DNA of 64,000 bases from Chryseobacterium daecheongense (GTDB lineage Bacteria > Bacteroidota > Bacteroidia > Flavobacteriales > Weeksellaceae). A program made the translations under genes and the position numbers. Below, piece after piece: positions 17,219 through 25,239 of this stretch (within the stretch, counting starts at the first letter, position 1; every line of letters starts with the position of its first letter). The stretch is taken from NCBI GenBank assembly GCA_027920525.1, contig CP115858.1, forward strand, positions 310,001 to 374,000, in the 5' to 3' direction. The notes beneath the pieces are model-generated. The model searched no databases and was not told the DNA's origin. It was given only the letters and a program-made list of their open reading frames with translations.

Positions 17219-17854
17219 ATGAGCAATGTATTAATTATTAACGCCAGTGCAAGAAAAGAACGGTCATTAAGCCGTCATCTTTCAGAGGTATTTACTAAAG
17301 AATGGAAAGAAAGGCATCCTGAAGATCATATTGTCTATAGGAATATAGGGCAGGAAAATATTCCACACGTCACGGAAAAATGGATTGCAGCAGCTTTTAA
17401 ACCTGCCGGACTGAGAACAGATGAAGATATAGAAACATTACAAGTGAGTAATCAGCTGGTCGCAGAACTGAAAAATGCTGATGTTATCGTATTGGGAGCC
17501 CCGATGTATAATTGGTCGGTACCCAGCGTGCTAAAAGCATATATAGATCAGGTGGTAAGAGTGAACGAAACGGTTTTGGTAAATAAAAACAAACCAGAAA
17601 ATCCCTATACGGGCCTATTGATAAATAAGAAGGCTTATCTGTTGATGGTTCGCGGAAATGCAGGGTATGATCCTGGAGAATTTTATGAACATATGGATTT
17701 TCAAACTACTTATCTTAAGACTGTACTAAGCATAATGGGGATAAAAAACATCAATTGTATGACACTCAATGGAGTAGATTTTGAAGGGAGCTCATTAGAA
17801 GCCGCTAACAAAAAAATAAAAACGATGATCTTGAATGAAAATACAATAGCTTAG
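17219..17854 (+). CDS. FMN-dependent NADH-azoreductase / flavodoxin-fold quinone reductase
   Basis: A 211-residue protein of the AzoR/NAD(P)H quinone oxidoreductase family. The N-terminal phosphate-binding loop INASARKERSLSRHLSEVF and the isoalloxazine-contact motif APMYNWSVPSVLKAYIDQVV are typical. RGNAGYDPGEF supplies the third flavin loop. AzoR enzymes reduce quinones and azo compounds with NADH in the cytoplasm and are commonly part of the thiol/quinone stress response. Length fits the family. The gene has its own promoter candidate and a strong shared terminator. Confidence 0.9.
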   Translation: MSNVLIINASARKERSLSRHLSEVFTKEWKERHPEDHIVYRNIGQENIPHVTEKWIAAAFKPAGLRTDEDIETLQVSNQLVAELKNADVIVLGAPMYNWSVPSVLKAYIDQVVRVNETVLVNKNKPENPYTGLLINKKAYLLMVRGNAGYDPGEFYEHMDFQTTYLKTVLSIMGIKNINCMTLNGVDFEGSSLEAANKKIKTMILNENTIA

Positions 17855-17945
17855 CCCTGGAACTTCTTCTGTTTTTGTCAATGAATAGTCTGTGGAAACA
17901 GAAGTTATACCCTCTGAAAAAATGATTGAGTGCAGATGATTAAGC

Positions 17946-17981
17946 AAAAGCATCCTTTAGATACTTCTAAAGGATGCTTTT
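17946..17981. terminator. Bidirectional terminator
   Basis: AAAAGCATCCTTTAGA and TCTAAAGGATGCTTTT form a perfect 16-bp stem with a 4-nt loop (TACT). A-rich and T-rich flanks allow it to end both the azoreductase transcript (plus) and the small-peptide transcript (minus, ending at 18026). Confidence 0.85.
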
Positions 17982-18025
17982 TATTAAAGTTATTGAACCG
18001 TATTGATCGGATCACCTTTCAGCTT

Positions 18026-18172
18026 TTAACTTAATATTTCACACGGTGCAAAGCATACTACCGATGGACATCTTTTAATTCCCGGAGGAGGGCAGCAATC
18101 ATTCGAGCAACCTACTGCTCCGCCATTGATATTCTTCAATTGGTCTCTTGTAATTTTTGTGAAATTTTTCAT
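18026..18172 (-). CDS. Bacteriocin-like Cys-rich peptide with double-glycine leader (48 residues)
   Basis: The gene is 48 codons, read from ATG 18172 to TAA 18026. The leader MKNFTKITRDQLKNINGG has the spaced hydrophobic residues and terminal Gly-Gly of ComC/bacteriocin-type secretion signals. The 30-residue remainder starts AVGC and carries six Cys (residues 22, 26, 27, 35, 40, 44), including the cluster NDCCPPPG. Similar short peptides are common in Chryseobacterium and annotated bacteriocin-like, without proven activity. A paralogous gene lies 27 bp upstream. No C39-peptidase ABC exporter is in the window, so export would need a gene elsewhere. Disulphide or other maturation is inference. 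Confidence 0.85.
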   Translation of the reverse strand: MKNFTKITRDQLKNINGGAVGCSNDCCPPPGIKRCPSVVCFAPCEILS

Positions 18173-18199
18173 AATAATAAAATTTGGATAAAATTAAAA

Positions 18200-18343
18200 T
18201 TAAGGTTGGTTTCCTCCACCGCATCCATCGAATGGCATACATTGCCATTTTCCACCGATTAAGCAGATCTGGCCACCAGGACAGTTAATTCCTCCTTTAA
18301 TTGTTTTCAAATCCTCTCTTTTGATTTTTTGTAAATTTTTCAT
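18200..18343 (-). CDS. Bacteriocin-like Gly/Cys-rich peptide with double-glycine leader (47 residues)
   Basis: The gene is 47 codons, from ATG 18343 to TAA 18200, directly upstream of the similar 18026 gene. The leader MKNLQKIKREDLKTIKGG is aligned position by position with its neighbour's leader, ending in Gly-Gly. The predicted mature part has four Cys in INCPGGQICLIGGKWQC and MPFDGCGGG. Leader conservation with divergent mature parts is the signature of duplicated, exported small peptides. The 27-bp gap indicates one transcript that ends at the hairpin at 17946-17981. Function is unknown. Confidence 0.85.
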   Translation of the reverse strand: MKNLQKIKREDLKTIKGGINCPGGQICLIGGKWQCMPFDGCGGGNQP

Positions 18344-18657
18344 AATAAATTAAGTTTAGTTCGAGTTAAAATTAATCAAATTTCATTTACATCACTAAAA
18401 TTATCTGATAAATTTTCAGGTAAAATATGATTTGTCTATTGATTTTACATTGATTTTATAGATATGTAGTAAAAAAAATATTTAAGAAATAACAGGAATT
18501 CCCGCAAAAAACAGGATCAGCAAAGAAAACTGTTTACCCCAGTAAAATCTTGCCCTATGGCAAGCGAACTTTTCTAATGGCTTAGTAATTTTGGATAAAA
18601 GTTTTTTGATCTGTTTGAGATAAGATCAAAAAAAATAAACCAAATTAAAATATTACT
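18344..18657. other. Divergent intergenic region, 314 bp
   Basis: It lies between the peptide genes (minus) and the exported hydrolase (plus). Contents seen: an inverted repeat CTTGCC-CTAT-GGCAAG at 18549-18564 and a -7 candidate TAATTTTG at 18586-18593 for the hydrolase. No ORF of note. Confidence 0.5.
18586..18593 (+). promoter_or_regulatory. Candidate -7 element (TAATTTTG)
   Basis: TAATTTTG matches TAnnTTTG, 65 bp before the ATG at 18658. The inverted repeat CTTGCC/GGCAAG at 18549-18564 lies just upstream in the -33 region and could be an operator. Confidence 0.4.
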
Positions 18658-19533
18658 ATGAAAAATCTATTCAAATTTGATACGTTTCGTAAGCCATTGA
18701 TCATGATTGTAATTATGATGTTAACGGCTTCGCATTTGTATGCACAGAAAATCAAGCCTTCCGGAAGCGGGTATGTTCCGGTAGAAGGAACTAAGGTTTA
18801 CTATGAAGTATACGGAGAGGGCAGGCCGGTAGTTTTATTGCATGGTGCTTTTATGACCATTGATATGAATTGGGGACAACTGATCCCTGAATTATCAAAA
18901 ACCAGGAAAGTGATTGCTATAGAATTGCAGGGACATGGTCATACACCTTATTCGGACAGGAAATTGTCACATGCTACATTAGCAAAGGATGTGGAAAAAG
19001 TAATGGATTATCTTAAAGTTGAGAGTGCTGATGTAGTAGGTTATAGTTTTGGAGGTGCCATCGCCTATGAGTTTGCTATCCAGAGTCCAAAGAGATTAAA
19101 AAATCTTGTCATCATTTCTGCTACTTATAAAAGCGCGGGTTGGCTACCGGAAATTAATAATGCTTTTAAGGGAATGAAACCGGATGTTTTTAATGGTAGT
19201 CCTATGCAAACTGCTTATGATGCTGTAGCTCCTGATAAGACAAAATGGACCAAATTTCTTGAGCAAATGATGGCTTCTGCATCGGAATCTTATAATATGG
19301 GAGATGAGAATATCGCAAAAATTACAGCTCCTGTACTGATCATAGCTGGGGATAACGACGGCCTCGATAAAATTGAGCTTGTAAAAACCTATAAGTTATT
19401 AGGTGGAGGTATTGCAGGAGACTTTGGAGCCTTGCCAAAATCACAATTAGCCATTGTACCGGGTCAAAACCATGTCAGCCTTATGATGCAGACTTCGACC
19501 ATACTGAATTACCTTAATGCTTTTTTAAAGTAA
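18658..19533 (+). CDS. Exported alpha/beta-hydrolase
   Basis: A 291-residue protein with an N-terminal membrane segment/signal peptide (PLIMIVIMMLTASHLYAQ) after a short positively charged extension. The mature part is a classic alpha/beta hydrolase: the oxyanion loop VVLLHGAFM, nucleophile elbow VVGYSFGGAIAYEF, the Asp in IIAGDNDGLD, and the His in PGQNHVSLM. The GHGHTPYSD loop recalls haloperoxidase/epoxide hydrolase-type enzymes. The substrate is unknown. It is followed after 53 bp by a DHFR-like reductase gene on the same strand, likely one unit. Confidence 0.88.
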   Translation: MKNLFKFDTFRKPLIMIVIMMLTASHLYAQKIKPSGSGYVPVEGTKVYYEVYGEGRPVVLLHGAFMTIDMNWGQLIPELSKTRKVIAIELQGHGHTPYSDRKLSHATLAKDVEKVMDYLKVESADVVGYSFGGAIAYEFAIQSPKRLKNLVIISATYKSAGWLPEINNAFKGMKPDVFNGSPMQTAYDAVAPDKTKWTKFLEQMMASASESYNMGDENIAKITAPVLIIAGDNDGLDKIELVKTYKLLGGGIAGDFGALPKSQLAIVPGQNHVSLMMQTSTILNYLNAFLK

Positions 19534-19586
19534 TTTAATTAAAGGATCAGCGTAATAATTTTAATACATCATAAAAAATTAATAAA

Positions 19587-20180
19587 GTGAGAAAAATAAC
19601 CGTTTTATCCATGATAACATTGGATGGTATTATGCAGGCTCCCGGAGGACCTGAAGAGGATACCTCCGGAAACTTCAGATATGGAGGATGGACAGTGTCC
19701 TATGGAGATGAGCTTTTTGGAGAGATTATGAAAGAAGAGATGAAGCCTTCAGATTATATTTTAGGAAGGAAAACATTTGAAATTTTTGAATCCTATTGGC
19801 CTGAGCATGCAAACTTTTGGACTGCAATTAATGAAGGGACAAAATATGTCCTGTCTAAAGAGAGGGAGACATCTGATTGGAAAAATACCGTATTCTTAAA
19901 AACTTTGGAAGATATCAGAATGCTTAAAAATACAGAAGGATCGGATATTCAGGTATGGGGAAGCAGCGAGCTAATTCACCTGTTGCTTGAAAATGATCTG
20001 GTAGATGAACTAAGGCTTAAAATCTACCCGTTGATCCTTGGCAAGGGAAAAAAACTTTTTGATGAGAATGGAATTCCTTCAGCATTTAAACTAACAGAAA
20101 ATCATGTGACTTCGAAAGGGGTTATGATCGCAGCTTATCAACGTGACGGAGACATCGTAACGGGTAATGTTGAAATATAA
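19587..20180 (+). CDS. Dihydrofolate reductase-family protein (RibD C-terminal fold), GTG start
   Basis: A 197-residue protein starting with GTG; no ATG fits, because the first strand (RKITVLSMITLDGIMQAPGG) begins right at the start codon. The family body follows: SDYILGRKTFEIFESYWPE, IQVWGSSELIHLLLENDLVD and LKIYPLILGKGKKLFDE. Like the gene at 3793 it belongs to the uncharacterised NADPH-reductase group with the DHFR-like fold, but the two differ substantially. It is downstream of the exported hydrolase and convergent with the kinase-like gene at 20222. Confidence 0.88.
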   Translation: MRKITVLSMITLDGIMQAPGGPEEDTSGNFRYGGWTVSYGDELFGEIMKEEMKPSDYILGRKTFEIFESYWPEHANFWTAINEGTKYVLSKERETSDWKNTVFLKTLEDIRMLKNTEGSDIQVWGSSELIHLLLENDLVDELRLKIYPLILGKGKKLFDENGIPSAFKLTENHVTSKGVMIAAYQRDGDIVTGNVEI

Positions 20181-20221
20181 TGACCTTTTTATTGAACTAA
20201 TTTAACCTAAATATTTAAAAA

Positions 20222-21118
20222 TTATAAATTGTTTATGGCCCAGTTTTCAATTTTTTGGTAATCATCATGCTCTTTTCGTACAGTATGAATATACAGATGG
20301 AAAAGAGTATAATGGATACGGTAGCATTGTAGCCGTTCTTCTACATGCTCAAAATTGATATACCCGGGTTTCATATTCATCCAGATCGAAAGAAAATCAG
20401 GACCAGTATCCCTTATCCAGGGTTCATTCATATGCAGTAAATCATAAAGCGGGTCGCCAAGCATCATTTCGGCCCAATCCAGAACAGCGGTTACTTTTCG
20501 GTTTCCGTCCAGTAAAAGATTATCAAACCCGAAGTCTCCATGAAGGATATATTTTTCATTGGGCAGATAAGGGAAAAAGCTTTTCATTTTTTCGATAAGA
20601 TGTGTGAAAAGCTGTCTGTTAAGCCATGAGGTCTGGGCAAGATGTTGCCAGCTTGCAGTCGTTTTGCTATTATAAAATGATAAGAGAAAATGCTGCCAGC
20701 TTGGAAACATACCTTTTCCCTGGGGATCGGTAAAGCCCCAACCGCTGAGGTTCGTGGTATCGCTCAGGTGGATATTTTCCAATTGCCGGATGATTATTTT
20801 TGCAAGCTCTGTTTGCGAATAATGATCAAGATGGTCCATGATCTCATCGGAAGGATCACCATTTGCCTTTCTTGAAATACAGTAGTATACATTATCATGA
20901 TAATTTCCGTATTCCAAAACTTCAGGAATAGGAATTTTCGTATTATTCAGATGTATAAAAGCCCAATGGTCTTTCATAAAATCCTGTACATGATTGCCTG
21001 TTCTGATAATGTATTGCTGCCCTTCAGCAGTAAAACTATATGCCTTAGACCACCATCCTTCAGCAATAAATTGGAGGTTAAAGATCTTTCCAAATTTTTT
21101 GGTTAAAAAATTTTCCAT
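20222..21118 (-). CDS. Aminoglycoside phosphotransferase-family kinase
   Basis: A 298-residue APH-fold protein. N-lobe: FIAEGWWSKAYSFTAEGQQY and IIRTGNHVQDF. The catalytic loop ILHGDFGFDNLLLDG carries the Brenner motif Asp and Asn, and AVLDWAEMMLGDPLYDLLH contains the metal-binding Asp. This is a complete kinase core. Members phosphorylate aminoglycosides, hygromycin, choline or other small hydroxylated molecules; sequence by eye does not separate these, and chromosomal copies in flavobacteria are usually uncharacterised. It is transcribed alone; the hairpin at 21173-21200 separates it from the MATE gene. Confidence 0.85.
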   Translation of the reverse strand: MENFLTKKFGKIFNLQFIAEGWWSKAYSFTAEGQQYIIRTGNHVQDFMKDHWAFIHLNNTKIPIPEVLEYGNYHDNVYYCISRKANGDPSDEIMDHLDHYSQTELAKIIIRQLENIHLSDTTNLSGWGFTDPQGKGMFPSWQHFLLSFYNSKTTASWQHLAQTSWLNRQLFTHLIEKMKSFFPYLPNEKYILHGDFGFDNLLLDGNRKVTAVLDWAEMMLGDPLYDLLHMNEPWIRDTGPDFLSIWMNMKPGYINFEHVEERLQCYRIHYTLFHLYIHTVRKEHDDYQKIENWAINNL

Positions 21119-21172
21119 ACTTCAATTTTTCAAGCATTAATTTACAAATTAAAAACAGCTGGACCTAACTAA

Positions 21173-21200
21173 AAGAGGCCACTCAATAGAGTGGCCTCTT
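21173..21200 (-). terminator. Terminator downstream of the MATE gene
   Basis: AAGAGGCCACTC and GAGTGGCCTCTT form a perfect 12-bp stem with an AATA loop, 35 bp past the MATE stop (21235) in the minus direction, between two minus-strand genes. Confidence 0.8.
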
Positions 21201-21234
21201 CATTTTAGAAAATTATGGTATAATAAGTCCGGGA

Positions 21235-22659
21235 CTATACATTGACCGTTTTCCATTTACCTCTTTTGAAAAAGATAAATGTCGTAATTGCGATGGCCGT
21301 TTCCGCAACCGGTATTGCGATAAAGACACCGGTTGGTCCCATGCCTACGTGTTTGGTAAGGATATAGGCCAATGGGATCTGAAGAAACCAGAAGCCAAAG
21401 AAATTGATCCATGTCGGGGTTTTTGTGTCACCGGCTCCGTTAAGGGCATTCATCATTACCATACCAATGCCGTAAAAGACAAAAGCGGTACTCATAATCC
21501 ACATAGCCTTTTGGGCAACTTCTTTGATCTGGATATCATTGGTGAAAAATGAAACCAGCCAATCTCCAAAAAAGAGAAATAATATGGTGACAATGATCAT
21601 GAAGATGACATTGTATTTTACAGTAGCCAGGACAGAATCTTCAGCGCGTTGAAATTGTTTGGCTCCAAGGTTTTGCCCTACCAGGGTAGCGGCAGCATTA
21701 CTCATACCCCAGGCTGGCAGCATAAAGAACATCATCAATCGCAATGCGGTCTGATAACCGGCAGATCCATGATCACCACCCGTGGTTGCTACCAGCTCAG
21801 CAAGAAATATCCAGCTGCATGACCCGATAACAAACTGAAGTATACCAGGAGTTGCAATCCCAACCAATGATTTTATTACCGGCCAGTCAATACGAAAATG
21901 ATGAAGCTTGATTTTTAGCTGATGCTTTCCGTTAAACAGGCAAAATAGCTGGTAAACCACTCCCATTGACCGTCCGATAACCGTTGCCATAGCCGCTCCT
22001 GTTAGTCCGAATGCAGGGATGATACCCCAGCCGTTAATGAATATAGGACACAGGATGATATTGCAGATATTGGCAATCCATAAGCTCCGCATGGCAATAG
22101 CAGCGTTTCCTGCACCACGAAATATACCATTGATCAGGAATAATAGCATTATGACAAGGCTGCTTCCCATCATGATCCGGGTAAAGTTTACTCCAGCATC
22201 AACGGTTTCCTTGCTTGCTCCCATGATCCGTAAAATATCCCCGGCATAAATCATCCCCGCGATGCTTAAGACAAGGGTTACGGCAAAAGCTACGATAATA
22301 GCCTGCATACCGGCATGTGCTGCTGCATCAGGATCTTTTTCTCCCACCCGTCGTGAAACCACCGCTGTGGCTGCCATACTCATACCAATTGCGATAGAGT
22401 ACATTACCGTAAGTACAGATTCCGTTAAGCCCACTGTTTGTATGGCATAGCTGCTGTTTTCGAGATGCCCTACAAAATAAAGATCTACCAGTGCAAATAC
22501 CGATTCCATGATCATTTCAAGCATCATGGGAATGGCGAGTAAAATAACAGCTTTATTAATATTACCGGTCGTATAATCCATTTCGGTACCCAGTAATGAT
22601 TGTTTCAACAATGTGAAATAGCGCAAACCCTTCGATGGGGTTTTCTTATGATATGACAT
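21235..22659 (-). CDS. MATE-family multidrug efflux transporter
   Basis: A 474-residue, about 12-segment membrane protein of the NorM/DinF class. The N-terminal hydrophobic repeat (AIPMMLEMIMESVFALVDLY then FVGHLE) and the matching second-half repeat (GIATPGILQFVIGSCSWIF) show the internal duplication of MATE pumps. AAATAVVSRRVGEKDPDAA and AAATLVGQNLGAKQFQRAE are the paired VxR/GxNxGA loops. It exports cationic drugs or metabolites with Na+ or H+. About 30 residues precede the first membrane segment. No regulator is fused or directly adjacent. Confidence 0.93.
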   Translation of the reverse strand: MSYHKKTPSKGLRYFTLLKQSLLGTEMDYTTGNINKAVILLAIPMMLEMIMESVFALVDLYFVGHLENSSYAIQTVGLTESVLTVMYSIAIGMSMAATAVVSRRVGEKDPDAAAHAGMQAIIVAFAVTLVLSIAGMIYAGDILRIMGASKETVDAGVNFTRIMMGSSLVIMLLFLINGIFRGAGNAAIAMRSLWIANICNIILCPIFINGWGIIPAFGLTGAAMATVIGRSMGVVYQLFCLFNGKHQLKIKLHHFRIDWPVIKSLVGIATPGILQFVIGSCSWIFLAELVATTGGDHGSAGYQTALRLMMFFMLPAWGMSNAAATLVGQNLGAKQFQRAEDSVLATVKYNVIFMIIVTILFLFFGDWLVSFFTNDIQIKEVAQKAMWIMSTAFVFYGIGMVMMNALNGAGDTKTPTWINFFGFWFLQIPLAYILTKHVGMGPTGVFIAIPVAETAIAITTFIFFKRGKWKTVNV

Positions 22660-22934
22660 AAATGTAAAATTAAAAGTAAGTAATAGTAATATGGAACGAA
22701 GAGGCTTCGTTCTTTAAAGTGTTCTTATGTTTTAAGCCCGGTGATTAACCAATGATTACACTGGTGAGGGCTACTATCACTTTCATATGCAGTAGTAATT
22801 GAATCGCAAATATAATTATTTTTTAATTGCAAGTGACTAATAAGATGAAAAAAATCAGACAAATAATAAATCCGGACTTATATAATATGTTTATTTATAT
22901 TACTTTAGTTCTTATGACGTATAGTTTTTTGTCT
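22660..22934. other. Intergenic stretch, no gene seen
   Basis: AT-rich DNA between the MATE start and the Usp fragment. It must contain the MATE promoter, but no clear TAnnTTTG element on the minus strand is found. No repeat or ORF stands out. Confidence 0.4.
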
Positions 22935-23159
22935 GACTTATTGATATAGAAAGAGAATGTCACAAGGTATTAAAATATTTTTAATCGTGTTGTAGGTGTA
23001 TCCGTTAGCAACGATCAATGCTTTTACAGGACTGGTTCTGCCAATACTTATAATATTTTCCGATACAAAGCTTTTACTAGAAGAGGCCTGGTTGTCACTT
23101 CCTAAAATGATCAATTCCACAGAAGGCAGGTCTTTGAGAAGATCGTTGATGTTTATTGA
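22935..23159 (-). pseudogene. Fragment of a universal stress protein gene
   Basis: About 70 codons closely match the middle of the intact Usp at 24371, e.g. SVELIILGSDNQASS, SFVSENIISIGRTSPVKAL and NGYTYNTIKNILIPCD, also at nucleotide level. It corresponds to roughly residues 105-175 of that protein. There is no proper start: the matching frame runs back into a stop codon at 23166-23168. The homology ends abruptly at both sides, so this is a truncated duplicate. Confidence 0.85.
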
Positions 23160-23165
23160 TCCGTT

Positions 23166-23292
23166 TCATCCAATAGGATATCGAATATTAATATCTATAT
23201 TATCAGTGTTGCTTAATAGAACAATTCCTGATTTTATTTCAGGAACTAATGCAAGCATACTTCGATAGCCTATGTCACCACTGTCTAATTTT
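23166..23292 (-). pseudogene. Fragment of a serine hydrolase (beta-lactamase-fold) C-terminus
   Basis: Read from 23291, the frame gives DIGYRSMLALVPEIKSGIV then LLSNTDN and ends at a TGA at 23166-23168. GYRS...LVPE...GIVLLSN is the typical C-terminal strand pattern of class C beta-lactamase-like hydrolases (compare AAMFLHVPTKSGIVILCNST in the 4598 gene). Nothing upstream remains, since the MarR-GNAT gene ends at 23303. It abuts the Usp fragment, making a two-gene scar. Confidence 0.65.
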
Positions 23293-23302
23293 AATATTTA
23301 AA

Positions 23303-24232
23303 TTAGGAGATATCCTTCAACATATGAATAGTTGTTGCATAATGCCCGGAATCTCCTATGGAACTGTGTAAATGTTTGTATTCCAATTTCTCATACATTG
23401 ATATTGCTCCCTTAAAAACCTCAAAAGATTCTAAATAAAGTTGCTTATAACCTGCTTTTTTTGCTCTCCTTTCTATCATTTTTAGCAAATATTGTCCAAC
23501 ACCATTTCCTCTCAATTGATTGGAAAGATAAAATTTAACAATCTCTGCGCATGCAGAAGGCAACCCTATGGTAGGATAGAAGCCACATCCACCTAAAACT
23601 ACATCATTAGATTCTACTATCCAATATTCTGCGTTTACATCTTGAAAAAGCTGATATAATTGGTTTGTTCTGGGATCATCATATACACTTCCTTCTTGAG
23701 GAGCGTTGAACTCTTCAAAAACTGTACGAATAATATCTGCTAAGGCTTTATTGTCTTTTTCTTCAATAGGTCGGATAATAACAGGATCTATAACTGCATG
23801 ATTATCTCTGTGATGAAGTAGAGAATCAATCGTGGTCATACTCCGAATGACCGTTTTCAGATTTTGCTCGGAAAGATCTGAAAATAAATTTTCTATTTGA
23901 ATGTCTGAATCACGGTTGATCTTTTCATAAGTGCTGCGTCCTAAGTCTGTAAGACTAATCACGCTGGAACGGTTGTCTTCTCCTGATTTTTTTCTAATAG
24001 TCAGTCCTAATTTTTCAAAACGTTTAAGGATGCGGCTTAGAAAACCCTTATCCAATCCCAGAGTAGCGGCCACTTCAGTAGGTCTTACATCAGCATTGAA
24101 ATAAATCTCACGCATAACCCTGACTTCCGAAATACCCAGGTCTCCATCAAGAATACCCTTGTTGAGTAATCCCAGTACCTGTGTATAATACCTGTTGAAG
24201 GCTCTTATTTGTTCAATATAATGTTGTTTCAT
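23303..24232 (-). CDS. MarR-type regulator fused to GNAT acetyltransferase
   Basis: The longest frame begins at a TTG (24250), but the ATG at 24232 (MKQHYIEQIRAFNRYYTQVL) matches the family start and leaves the palindrome outside the gene; 310 residues. Residues 1-140 are a MarR winged helix (PTEVAATLGLDKGFLSRILK, LGLTIRKKSGEDNRSSVISL). Residues 155-310 are a GNAT domain with the acetyl-CoA loop LRGNGVGQYLLKMIERR and YEKLEYKHL. This bifunctional architecture is known, with unknown substrates. A perfect inverted repeat and a -7 element precede it, indicating autoregulation. Confidence 0.92.
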   Translation of the reverse strand: MKQHYIEQIRAFNRYYTQVLGLLNKGILDGDLGISEVRVMREIYFNADVRPTEVAATLGLDKGFLSRILKRFEKLGLTIRKKSGEDNRSSVISLTDLGRSTYEKINRDSDIQIENLFSDLSEQNLKTVIRSMTTIDSLLHHRDNHAVIDPVIIRPIEEKDNKALADIIRTVFEEFNAPQEGSVYDDPRTNQLYQLFQDVNAEYWIVESNDVVLGGCGFYPTIGLPSACAEIVKFYLSNQLRGNGVGQYLLKMIERRAKKAGYKQLYLESFEVFKGAISMYEKLEYKHLHSSIGDSGHYATTIHMLKDIS

Positions 24233-24248
24233 GATGTAAATATACATC

Positions 24249-24271
24249 AATAGTTGACTTTGTCAACTATT
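24249..24271. promoter_or_regulatory. Perfect inverted repeat, likely MarR operator
   Basis: AATAGTTGAC-TTT-GTCAACTATT: 10-bp perfect arms, 16 bp before the preferred start of the MarR-GNAT gene. It lies at the expected transcription start of the -7 candidate CAAAAATA (minus-strand TATTTTTG) at 24278-24285. Position and symmetry fit autorepression. Confidence 0.7.
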
Positions 24272-24277
24272 TTATAT

Positions 24278-24285
24278 CAAAAATA
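24278..24285 (-). promoter_or_regulatory. Candidate -7 element (TATTTTTG, minus strand)
   Basis: It matches TAnnTTTG on the minus strand, about 46 bp before the ATG at 24232, immediately next to the palindrome. Confidence 0.4.
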
Positions 24286-24370
24286 CATTACGTTATTTTA
24301 GTTTGCTTATTTTCTGTTGTTTATAATGTGATTAAGTCAGCTTTTGAAAATAAAAGATAGAAGATAGAAG

Positions 24371-25219
24371 TTATTTTAATATCAAAACAGGTTGATTTAC
24401 ATTTTGGTAAATTCCTTCAGAAATACTTCTGCTTGCCAGATAATAAAGGAAACTATGTCTTCCCGGTAGCGCAATAATCAGATCCGTTTTATTTGATGAG
24501 GCAAAAGTCAGAATTCCGTTGATAATATTTTCGTCGTAATAATAATGAATAGTACTCGGAATCTTGGTTAAATATTGGTGGATGTACTTTTCCAGGTCTC
24601 TCTTTTTATCTTCATTATCATCGATCCCTTTTCTTGTGTTGATATTGAGAAACATAAGGCGAACATCCATCTGCTCGATGATGGATTTGTGGTGAAACAG
24701 CCGGTCTAATTTTGTTATGCTGTTTATATCACAGGGTATTAAAATATTTTTAATCGTGCTGTAGGTGTAACCGTTAGGAACGATCAATGCTTTTACAGGA
24801 CTGGTTCTGGCAATACTTATAATATTTTCAGACACAAAGCTGTTACCGGAAGAAGCCTGGTCGTCACTTCCTAAAATGATCAGTTCTACAGAAGGCTGGT
24901 CTTTCAGCAGTTCATTGATGCTTCTCGTAAGTGTCCATTCGCTTACCGCTTTTAGAACAGTTACTTCAGGTGATTTTTCAGTGATAATACCTGTTAATTT
25001 GCTAAGGAGTAATTCTGTACTTTTAATGAGGCTGTTTACATTTTCTTCATTCACAAGCAGATGACCTTCGGCTATGTGGAGATAGTCAAATTCAGATTCC
25101 TGTGACGTTTTTAAAAGAATAATATGTGTGTATTGATATTGTGTGGCCCATTCTGCAGCAAGTTTTACAGCATTTTCGGTAGTTGATGTGAAGTCAACAG
25201 GTACAAGTATTGTTCTCAT
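24371..25219 (-). CDS. Universal stress protein, two UspA domains
   Basis: A 282-residue tandem UspA protein starting RTILVPVDFTSTTENAVKLA (first-domain Asp), with VELIILGSDDQASSGNSF and TSPVKALIVPNGYTY at the end of the first domain and NILIPCDINSITKLDRLFHH opening the second. The canonical GxxGSxxS loop is not intact, so ATP binding is uncertain. It lies 20 bp after the MarR gene at 25240 and is probably co-transcribed and controlled by it. A truncated near-copy of its middle is at 22935-23159. Confidence 0.88.
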   Translation of the reverse strand: MRTILVPVDFTSTTENAVKLAAEWATQYQYTHIILLKTSQESEFDYLHIAEGHLLVNEENVNSLIKSTELLLSKLTGIITEKSPEVTVLKAVSEWTLTRSINELLKDQPSVELIILGSDDQASSGNSFVSENIISIARTSPVKALIVPNGYTYSTIKNILIPCDINSITKLDRLFHHKSIIEQMDVRLMFLNINTRKGIDDNEDKKRDLEKYIHQYLTKIPSTIHYYYDENIINGILTFASSNKTDLIIALPGRHSFLYYLASRSISEGIYQNVNQPVLILK

Positions 25220-25239
25220 ATCAGTAAATTTAAACTCAG

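Noticed and set aside
20222..21118. Acquired aminoglycoside resistance gene
   Set aside because: The APH fold is clear, but there is no mobile-element context and base composition looks like the neighbours, so it is reported only as a kinase of unknown substrate.
22996..23268. Plus-strand 90-codon frame over the scar
   Set aside because: It is antisense to two recognisable gene fragments and is explained by them.
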